From Chrysogorgia sp. JL179-B06 (lineage: Eukaryota; Cnidaria; Anthozoa; Scleralcyonacea; Chrysogorgiidae), in the NCBI GenBank assembly GCA_035772405.1, contig JAYKKM010000258.1, positions 372,001-436,000 on the forward strand: DNA of 64,000 bases, read 5' to 3'. Under the pieces are notes generated by a model, which searched no databases, was not told the origin of the DNA, and saw only the letters and a program-made list of their open reading frames with translations. Shown here one piece after another: positions 50,576 to 64,000 of the stretch. Made by a program: the position numbers and the translations under genes. Each line of letters opens with the position of its first letter. The stretch's first letter is position 1.

Positions 50576-51107
50576 GATAGCCTGATAAATAATTTCCCAA
50601 CGAACCAGCTGATAAATTAGACATAGTTTGACGCTACTCTGGCTTTAAAAGTTTTTTGAACGTAACTTTAAAAGTTACTGTCCATGACCCAACGTTTCGA
50701 CACTCCAATCTGGTGTCTTCATCAGGGGTGATCATTGTAAGGTTAGGACCCCTATTTATACCATCATAGAAGCGATGATGATGTTATCTATTAACAAGAT
50801 GCATGTTGTCTATCTATTAGAATCTGCGGTACCATCAGAGACGTTGTCTGGATGCCTGGCATATCAATAGCTCCCACACCCCATTGAATCGCGATGCCAG
50901 AAGCTTATTTGCATCTTTTTAATAGATAACGTCATCATCGGTTCTGTGAGTCTATAAATAGGGATCCTAACGTTACAACGATTACCCCTGATGAAGACAC
51001 TAGATTGGAGTGTCGAAACATTGGGTCATGGACTGTAACTTTTACTGTTACGTTCAAAAAACTTTTAAAGCCAGAGTAGCGTCAAACTATGTCTAAGATA
51101 GCCTGAA
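50576..51107. repeat. Inverted pair of Penelope-type terminal repeats with two hammerhead-like cores
   Basis: Arms of about 150-180 bp share ACATAGTTTGACGCTACTCT, GGCTTTAAAAGTTTTTTGAA, CATGACCCAA and GACACTCCAATCT. Each arm has CTGATGA...GAAAC: minus 50694-50725 and plus 50988-51019. Stem II is GACACT/AGTGTC (GACACC/GAGTGTC on the minus core). It begins just downstream of the cysteine synthase stop, so it may contribute to the 3' UTR. Confidence 0.6.
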
Positions 51108-53072
51108 TTAGCCAATCATAGTCCATCGAGGTATGGTCTTAAACTGCTCAGCAAACTTCAAAGCGACAAAAGCTTCGGTTACACTCGCCAATTAGTATCA
51201 CTCAATTATTTTGCAATGGCGTTTTTTTCATCAGTTTCGTCCTCCATTTTCATATAATCGTTTGTACGCAACGCAATTATTGCAATATTCATGACAATTT
51301 GTATACTACACTCATCAACTTTTCCTTACGTTGCATCAACGTTTTTGAGCCCATATCAAAACTTTCAATAATTGAACTTTATTACAATGGCCTGAAGATA
51401 TTAAAGGACGCCCGAAAGGTTAACCCTATATTGGCACCTCTTTAACGTAACTATACAGTCCTAAAATCCGCGTTGCGTGGATATGTTACACTCCCTGAAT
51501 GATCTCACTACATCATTATTGTGACAGAAATCGGGATCGCAAATTGACAAGTGTACGATGAGCATGCAACCATCAAACTCGTTCTCAGGGCCTTACGATA
51601 CTTGGGGCTGACATTTGGTGAGATCTTTCTAATATGTTGGTAATAACGACGTAATGGTCTGGTGTAAGAATGAGCCATCTGATTGGCTAACCCTAATTAA
51701 CCATAATCTTAAACTTAACCAGCCTAGAATCTCACCCTAAGCCCCTCTCCTGCTGTGGGATTTTCCCGTTACCATATCGAAGTGGATAGAAGTCCGACAA
51801 AATTTCCCTAATCCTAACACAAAAACGCTACAACTTGTCGGACCTCTAAGCACTTATAGACTAGCCTAAGAGAAACACTTGTGGGCTAATCATCGATCCC
51901 CACTGCGCGCATCCGCTATTCATTAGGGTAAGAATGAAACTCTAGAAGGGTTAGGATTAGCGGATAGGATTAGGGTTATGTTAGGATCAGGGTTAGACCA
52001 TAGTTAGACAATCAGATGGCTCACTCTAACAGCTGCAGGCCATTATCACCATCTCACGACATTTGCTCTTGGCCGCCGCGCAAAACCCGTATAAGGCCGT
52101 GAGAACATGTCTAATGGCTGCTGGTCGTGTCATACCGTCCGTCCGGGCTGCCGTGGTGTAACCGTGGCTTAACTCGTCGCTATTGCTCGGGTGTTCACTC
52201 AAACTATCCAAAGAAATATAGTAAATTTGTGATAAGATTCATAAGGAATGTGGCTGGCAAGTATCACAATTAAGCGCAAGTAGCCCGAGTTCGCGCCTAG
52301 CTAGGGCTAGGCGTTAACAAAAACGTGAACAAAAACAGAATTTCTAGACCATACCTCGACCATACAAGATTTTGTCAAAAACAGTATGAAAAGTTACCTT
52401 CAAATGTAAACTTCAAAGGTTTAAATCTCACCAACTGTATTAGTCAAAGAAGAGGGGCGTGATTGTGTTATCACAAGGTCATAAGAGAGACTAGTAAAGC
52501 AAAAGAAAATTGAATGATTTAATAAAAGGGTGAATTTGTAATTAACTGGAAAGAGTTAAACAAATAAAAAGGTAAATGATTATATGGAAGTAGAAGTTTT
52601 TGATGTGATAGTTTGTGTCATCTCATCCATTTCCGGTGGCAATGCCGTTGCAAGCTCAAAAGGATTGGGGAGGGGGGCTGACCAAGGATTTCAATCCGTA
52701 ACCTTTTGATTTTTTGAAGTACTTGAATCGCATTTTTAGCGATTTTTGCGAGGAATTTTCCTGAAAATTTATTTTCAATAATATTTTTTTTTTTCAATAA
52801 TAATAATAATTTTTAATAATATAAAGACGTTTTAGGAGTATTATACAATAGTCTGAATGTTCTTACAACAATAAATTCTTAAAGTTACGTAAGTTACTTA
52901 TAAAACTAACATTATAAATACTATAAATCAAAATTACTACATATATGGCTAATAAAGCTATGATATAGTAACTTCAAAACTATTAATTCGAATAAAGGAA
53001 AACCTAATAAAAACACGTAAAGGAATTTATAGGAAACCAAGACTAGCAATTTTTATCAGTTTTAAAAAGACT
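51108..53072. other. Gene-free intergenic stretch
   Basis: It holds CCCTAA/TTAGGG-like fragments at 51690-51800 and 51940-52000, and runs of AATAAT near 52780-52815. No exon or clear repeat boundary is seen. Confidence 0.4.
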
Positions 53073-53827
53073 TTTTTATTATTATTATTATTATTTAAAC
53101 TTATTTACACACGGTAGCCTTTCAGTTTCCTGATTTTCAAAGGGCCGTGTATTTACATATATATGTATATAAAGAAAGAATATGGAGAAAATTAACTATT
53201 TACAAATTATACAGATAGCTATAACTACTAAATACTAATACATACCAATAATTAATAATATATACAAATATAACTATAAACGCACAAATAAACAATTTAA
53301 ACTGTCGACAAGTTTGTTCGTAAATCATTGTAGTGCTCATTAATACACTTTTTAAAATAATTAATTGAGAAATACTCGTACTTGTCGACAATTTCCTGCG
53401 GCAAACTATTCCAGGACCTGGCTCCGCGATATGAGAAACTATGTTTTAGGAAATTTGTTTTAGGTTTTTCTTAATAAAGCTTTCGATCGTTGCTTCTCAA
53501 TCTATATGTGTTGTTGTGGTTAATTGCAAATAGTTCTGATAAATAGGTTGGTGTCATACCTCGTAGTGCCTTAAATGTCATTAATTGTTCTCTTTTTTTT
53601 TAAATAGTTTCAATTGAATCCCACTTAAGTTTATCAAATATCTCAGATGATCTAATTTCATATCCTGAACCCGTTATCACCCGAGCCGCTCTTTTTTGTA
53701 ACTTGCATAATTTATTGACTTGTGTGACATTGTTACCGTTGTTCCACACTGTTGAACAGTAAGTGAAGTGTGGCAAACTATACATTGTTAGTAATGCGTC
53801 TTGTGTTACAAAATTTTTTGCTCTTAA

Positions 53828-54329
53828 AGGGACACTCCGGCCCAAATACAAATGTAGTTCATATGAAAGATCTTACTGACTTTAGATTATTTCCAAAGTT
53901 TCAGCATTCCTATCAATTTAGTTAAGAAGATGTGGCTAGTTGAAGTTGGAGAGTTTGTCCAATTTCGACGCCATTTTGTTTCTCAAATATGACGTCACTG
54001 AGTAACGTGTCTCGTATTATGCCTAAGAAGCTCCTCTACTTTCCTGCATGATGAACTAAATAGTTTATTTCGACTAATTTTCGTCCAAAGACCATTCACA
54101 ATAACTATCACTATGTGATCGCCATCAAAACAACTCCACTGACGATAAAGAATCACTCAATGACGTCATATTTTCAAAACCAATATGGCGTCAAAATCCA
54201 CAAATTTTCAACTTCAACTAGCAATATCTTCTCAACTAAATTGATAGGAATGCTGAAACTTTGGAAATAAACTAAAGTCAGTAAGATCTTTCATATGAAC
54301 TGCATTTGTATTTGGGCCGGAGTGTCCCT
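53828..54329. mobile_element. TTAA-type foldback MITE D, intact 502-bp copy inside the LINE RT frame
   Basis: TTAA lies at 53824-53827 and 54330-54333. The termini AGGGACACTCCGGCCCAAAT and the inverse bound two arms of about 210 bp (GTTCATATGAAAGATCTTAC, TTCCAAAGTTTCAGCATTCC, CTAGTTGAAGTTG). Collapsing the element to one TTAA keeps the LINE reading frame in phase across the site, which independently confirms the borders. Confidence 0.88.
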
Positions 54330-55050
54330 TTAAGAGAGCAATGTTTTTCGAAATTTTATTACATTGAGCATCATTATGTTCTTGCCACCTTAACTGTTCA
54401 TCAATGATAACTCCTAAGACTTTTTTATTATGCACTTGTTCTATTGTTTGATCGCCAATTACTATTTGTATAGATGAGTTATTGGACATTTGTTTTAGTC
54501 TTTGTCGAGACCCGACTATCATATATTCAGTTTTTTCTCTATTTAAAGTTTATCGAGATCTATATTAATTTTGCGTTCAATGTCTGCGGGCGACTTCCCC
54601 CGACATATAATGTTGGTATCGTCCGCAAACATTGACGCTTGCGTCGTTTCTAGACAGTTTGGCAGATCATTTACGTATACGAGAAAGAGAAGTGGACCAA
54701 GGTTAGATCCTTGAGGGACACCACGTGTAATATGTTTAGTGTTTGATTTTGAACTATTAATTTTGCATATTTGTTTTCTTTCACGAAGATATGACTCAAA
54801 CCATTGTAGTGTAATCCCTCTTACTCCATAACATTTTAGTTTAGAGATAAGAATTTTCTGATCAACAGTGTCAAAAGCTTTTTTAAGGTCTAGAAATAAT
54901 ATACCATTAATAAAGCCCTTGTCCATGTTAACTAGACATTGGTTTGTAGAATGCAGGAGTGTAGTTTCAGTTGAATGCTGAGTACGAAATCCTGATTGAT
55001 GTTTTGAGATAATTTGATTGTTATTTAAGTAGTCGTTTAATTGAATTTCA

Positions 55051-55465
55051 AAAACTCATTAATATTCATTAACCAAATTGTCCAATCACATTTCCGTATT
55101 TAGTCACGCGCAAGGCTTTTATACCTGATAAAATCCATGAATACTAATCAGCATGAAAATTATATAAAGTCTCTACGAACTTTATATAAAATTCCTGCTA
55201 ATTTGCATTACATACATCAACTCAAAGACCATATTTGCATACCCAACTATGCGAATCGAAAACAAATCGATTTACATTGTTCTAAATCAACCCAATTTAC
55301 CTCTAATATAGAAACCAGTACACTCCCTAGTGATTACAATCAATTGTTTTTGAAGCTATTTAAAACACTCGAACTCGCGTTTTATCATATCTAAAATGCT
55401 GGTGCTGCGCGCTCGCATTTTAAATATGATAAAACGCTCCTTCTCGTGTTTTAAATACTACATAA
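55051..55465. mobile_element. Second insertion in the LINE (about 415 bp), ends unresolved
   Basis: RT coding sequence stops and resumes on either side. The inserted part ends in an imperfect hairpin, GCGTTTTATCATATCTAAAA...ATTTTAAATATGATAAAACGC, with a GCTGCGCGCTCG loop, like the 31417-32525 sub-hairpins. No target duplication could be fixed. Confidence 0.5.
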
Positions 55466-55878
55466 ATAATCTTTTCGAACATTTTTGCGACAGCTGATAT
55501 CACAGATATAGGCCTATAGTTATTACAGTCAGTTTTCCCCCCGATTTATAGATATAGGGGTGACCTTTGCAAGCTTCATTTCTTCTGGAAAGATTCCGGT
55601 GTTCATAGATAAATTGAAAATATAGACTAATATAGACTGTAATTAAAATATACACTAGTCCTACATATAAATACATCAGCACAAAATTATAATGTTTATC
55701 AAAGATTACGAATTGACGATGTAAATGAGTATATCAACATATGACCAAACATTTTATGCACTGATCACATTTTACATTCCCCTCTAGCTCTAGCTTGAAA
55801 CTGAGGTGTATATTATTATATTCAGACAGGAGTAAAGGTGTGCAAACGTTTGCGTCTGTTGTGCATGCAGTAGCGGCA

Positions 55879-56051
55879 TACTGTAAAACGCGGACTGGAC
55901 TGGACTGGACTTGTAAAACTCGGACTTGTAAAACGCGGACTTGTAAAACGCGGACTTGTAAAACGCGAACTTGTAAAACGCGGACTTGTAAAACGCGGAC
56001 TGGACTTGTAAAACGCGGACTGGGCTTGTAAAACGCGGACTTGTAAAACGG
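55879..56051. repeat. 15-bp minisatellite TTGTAAAACGCGGAC
   Basis: About ten units occur, with CTCGG, CGCGAA and GGACTGGAC variants. It abuts a truncated MITE C copy directly at its right end. Confidence 0.85.
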
Positions 56052-56463
56052 TCAAAATGGTTTATAGAAGACCCATGAAGTCGTCAATCAAAAAACACGG
56101 CACGCGGTAACGCAAGATTAAAAATTGAAATTCGACAAGCGCCCACTCACACGCCAAGTTTAATTTGATTTCATAAAAAACTCTGCGATTGGTGGCATTT
56201 TAAATTTTCAAGATGCTACGCGGGCGTGCGAGATGGACATTTCTAGAAAAATGAAAGTTTTTCAACTTGATTTATGAACATTAATGCTAATTTATATTAA
56301 CGTAATGTGTCTTGTTCGGTAAATTTAAAATCATTAGTAAAAGCCGATTTATTGAGCTTTCAGAAAATGTATAGTTTTCGTAACAGTTATGGTTATTTCC
56401 AGAGATTTCAATAGAACGAAGAGGTGGTTCAATTTTGATGTTTTTTAGCCGGACAGGAAAGAG
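56052..56463 (-). mobile_element. TTAA-type MITE C, copy 4 (truncated)
   Basis: The minus strand from TTAA at 56464-56467 reads CTCTTTCCTGTCCGGC and then the family body to GTCGTCAATCAAAAAACACGG (plus) near 56075. The other terminus is missing and replaced by the 15-bp minisatellite. Confidence 0.7.
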
Positions 56464-56491
56464 TTAAAGGTGTTTGCATTGAGTTACAAGG

Positions 56492-56688
56492 CAGTGGCGG
56501 ATTAAGCGTACCTGAGGCCCTGGCTGTTTTTCGCCCCCCCCCCCCCCCGAAAATCGTCGATCGATCGGTGTCATTTGATTTTCATGCGAGCTTTATTTAG
56601 AACTTTTAGGTGTGAACATATCGATTAGTTTGTTTACACCAGCCAGTCAGCTACTTGTATTTCGAACATAGCGGGCAATCCGCCACTG
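56492..56688. mobile_element. 197-bp hAT-type MITE, target duplication TTACAAGG
   Basis: CAGTGGCGGATT and AATCCGCCACTG form perfect terminal inverted repeats. TTACAAGG lies at 56484-56491 and 56689-56696. A C-homopolymer (about 15) is inside. Confidence 0.88.
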
Positions 56689-56952
56689 TTACAAGGATGT
56701 AAGAGTCTGCTAAGGCAAGCTTTCGTTTGATATATAGCAGGATCTTTAAAGGGCAGTAGTTCAAAAGACATCGTTATTATTGCGTCTGCTGTGAAACAGC
56801 CTCAGTTGCTCGTTTGGATGTGTGTTTTTGTCAACCTTGTCGATAAAACATTGCGTACACTAGAAATAGGTATCCGCAATAACTCCTCGCTCGCCTGTCA
56901 CAAGGCGTGCGACGGAGAGGTACTGGGAACCATTCTGATTGCGAAACATATA

Positions 56953-57290
56953 TAGCCTGTGTACAGCCTGAATATACACCTGTAATTCAGTCTGTGAAAA
57001 CTCGCACGATAGCTTGTCGACCCCCCGCTGAGCTACTCAGATCTGACTCTGAGTAGTAGATTTTGATTGTTCAAATCACAACCCTTGACTTATTCCAGTC
57101 ACAATTGGTTCTCTGGGAATTCTTGTGAGATCAAATAATCCAATCAAATAAACAATTATGAATCATATGAGTATTAAACCACTCAAAATCTACGACTCAG
57201 ATCTGAGTAGCTCAGTGGGGCGTCGACAAGCTATCGTGAGAGTTTTCACAGACTGAATTACAGGTGTATATTCAGGCTGTACACAGGCTA
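56953..57290. mobile_element. Foldback MITE, about 338 bp
   Basis: The arms TAGCCTGTGTACAGCCTGAA, ATACACCTGTAATTCAGTCTG, AGCTTGTCGAC and CTACTCAGATCTGA are mirrored on the right. The loop is about 100 bp (57070-57175). Confidence 0.75.
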
Positions 57291-57299
57291 AACATATAT

Positions 57300-58228
57300 A
57301 GCAAGCAGTCAATGTTGGCTTGGGGGCGGGAGGGGGGCAGAGTGACTAAAATTAAACTGTTTTAAAACTGCTATATAGCAATTGGCGAAAAGGGGGGCAG
57401 CTGCCTTGCCCCATAGGCTCCTATGGCACAAAGTCATTGTAATGGTGCCATTGTAATGTCGTACAAGGTCGTACACATTCCGGATCATTTCAGTTTACAA
57501 TTAGGTTAAAAAATATTCTCTTGATAAGGCCTTACGACACTACATCACTAGGTTGCTACAAAATGCATTCTGAGAAAACAAATGCATCAATAGCAGACAG
57601 GCAATAATGGACATGCAGACAGGATGTTCCATTGGGCGACTCTGAAAAGTCTAAACAACCCCTAATCCAATCACACTGACCTTAACACAATAACGTCACG
57701 AGAGTAAACGACAATTTCGATCCAGGTGGCTTTCGCGTTCGATCTGAATAATTCTTGACATCACCCTGACACACTATTAATGACAAGTCCTTAATATGCT
57801 TGAAAACAGCTTATTATAAGATATAAATTAAGCTCATTCAGAATCATCCCTTCTATCGACCTATTTTCTATTCTGATGTCATCAGCAATGTGTCGTTAAT
57901 GAATATCAGCAGACGCATGTACGCATTGCTTACCTATTTTTACGTTTCTATTAATTAAAAAAAATTCTTATTTCAAGATTTATTGGGCGGCCGCAGGGTT
58001 GCATGTTGCTACGGCCCTGTATGAAAAGTGCTAAAGCGAAACTGTAGTCAAAAAATAAATTACTTTTAAATAAAAGGCTTTCAGTATAATGTTTAGAAAT
58101 GTTAATAGTTTTACGGTATCTGCTCTTGTACTAGAAAAATAACGTTTTCATTGGGTTCTTGTCTTTTGTTTTATTTAAAAGTAATTAATTTTTTTGACTA
58201 CAGTTCCTCTTTAATTATATCCTTCACC
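57300..58228. other. Gene-free intergenic stretch
   Basis: There are G-rich runs near 57325-57400. An inverted pair, AGTCAAAAAATAAATTACTTTTAAATAAA against TTATTTAAAAGTAATTAATTTTTTTGACT (58045-58205), marks a small foldback of about 160 bp. No coding signal is seen. Confidence 0.4.
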
Positions 58229-58703
58229 AACCTCGTTCCCAGGGCATTTTGCCTCCACGGCGGAAGGTCGGCGAAAATGGCCCTGGGATCGGCTGGTCCA
58301 TTCTATAATGCGATTGGCTTGTCATAAAACTCAATTAATTCAGCCGAGTATAATTTATTCATCTAAATCTGAATGCTGTCTTCAAATTTTACAGCAAATT
58401 AGAAGCGATAGCTTTCGCTAAATTGGATATATGTTTCTTCATACCTTTTGTAAGAGATGACCATGGATGTATGGTGGATTATTAAGCTTTTTAGCTGCTT
58501 TTATGGCGACGAATGCTGACATGAACAACTCTGAAGAGCATTGATCAATATTTCTCAATTATTCAGGTCAACGAAGTAGACAAAGGCAATGGAACAAAGA
58601 GCACAACAATTATCATATCTAAACACCCAGAAATTCTGGGTGTCATGTGACCAGCCGGGCCATTTTCGCCGACCTTCCATCGTGGAGGCAAAATGCCCTG
58701 GGT
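58229..58703. mobile_element. Long-TIR element E, copy 2 (about 475 bp)
   Basis: AACCTCGTTCCCAGGGCATT...GGCGAAAATGGCCCTGGGAT on the left is mirrored by GGCCATTTTCGCCGACCTTC...CCCTGGG on the right. AAACACCCAGAAATTCTGGG links it to the 35682-36857 copy. Confidence 0.7.
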
Positions 58704-63643
<4,940 letters not shown>

Positions 63644-63849
63644 TAAACTTAAAATTGTTCAGTAAAGAAATATAAAATGCTTTTCCATGTTTATAAGAAT
63701 AAATATATTAATACAGTATGAAAGTTCTCAAAAGAACTGGATATACATGCATGTACAGGTAGTATGAAAAAGATAAATAAGAGACCTTCAATATACAGGT
63801 ATATGTTGAAAAAAATTAACTTAAAGTGCCCTAACCTCAAAATGTTTTA

Positions 63850-64000
63850 TTGTCTTGTTTGGAAGAACTTTTAAAATGATAAAGTAACTTCTTTTGAAGA
63901 TTTTCGTTTCTTTGCTTTCTTTTTTAGATATATCAGTTTGTTTGATATGCAAATGTCTGGAATTTCGTCACACATGCATAATGACTTATTGAAGAAATGT
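63850..64000 (+). repeat. Left half of the foldback family of 29889-30361, cut by window end
   Basis: GTTTGGAAGAACTTTTAAAA, AGATATATCAGTTTGTTTGA and GCAAATGTCTGGAATTTCGT match the left arm of the earlier copy. The second arm should lie beyond the window, in SRP54 intron 3. Confidence 0.7.

Larger units (their letters stand above)
53073..55690 (-). mobile_element. Non-LTR retrotransposon (minus) interrupted by two insertions
   Basis: Reading the minus strand from about 55690, the RT begins FNLSMNTGIFPEEMKLAKVT and PIYKSGGKL and is broken near 55465 by an insertion. It resumes at about 55050 with NQIISKHQSGFRTQHSTETT, LFLDLKKAFDTVDQKIL, GVPQGSNLGPLLFLVYVNDL and catalytic FADDTNI (54624-54600 region). 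A frame change near 54530 leads to KVLGVIIDEQLRWQEHN. MITE D interrupts at 54330-53827. The sequence then continues with FVTQDALLTMYSLPHFTYCS, LQKRAARVITGS, a frameshifted end (RGMTPTYLSELF, RGARSWNSLPQEIVDKY) and a (TAA)n tail near 53073-53094. No endonuclease is seen. Confidence 0.85.

Overview
The window is animal nuclear DNA: AT-rich, intron-rich and densely packed with transposons. Pieces of three conserved host genes are recognisable. All three were assembled here by reading exon peptides and splice phases by eye. The families (PPP4R4, SRP54, an animal cysteine synthase), together with Penelope-like elements, several non-LTR retrotransposon lineages, tRNA-derived SINEs and many foldback MITEs, suggest an invertebrate metazoan. 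My best guess is an anthozoan cnidarian. That is an inference from general family knowledge, not a database result.

Layout. 1-3976 (minus): the first three coding exons of PPP4R4, the protein phosphatase 4 regulatory subunit 4, which continues off the left edge. 3977-20950: about 17 kb without a recognisable host gene, made of nested inverted-repeat elements, SINE copies, minisatellites and fragments of a Penelope-like element and LINEs. 20951-50564 (plus): a complete 16-exon cysteine synthase gene. Its exons sum to 1089 nt (362 codons plus stop) with every splice phase compatible. Its introns are swollen by a LINE, an RTE-like element, a YMDD-type LINE, hAT, mariner-like and TTAA-type MITEs, and about 1.2 kb of TA repeat. 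50565-59886: intergenic, with a minus-strand LINE interrupted by two insertions, a minisatellite and MITEs. 59887-63637 (plus): the first three coding exons of SRP54, continuing off the right edge.

The three genes are unrelated housekeeping genes: phosphatase regulation, sulfur amino-acid synthesis and protein targeting. They are not an operon or a cluster. What is most distinctive is the transposon archaeology. A 1.39-kb unit bounded by two 446-bp direct MITE copies sits at a single TTAA inside a hAT-like element with an 8-bp target duplication, which itself sits inside a foldback element. A related copy elsewhere in the window preserves the empty TTAA site. Several inverted or dispersed repeats carry a CTGANGA...GAAAC core resembling the hammerhead ribozymes known from Penelope-like elements.
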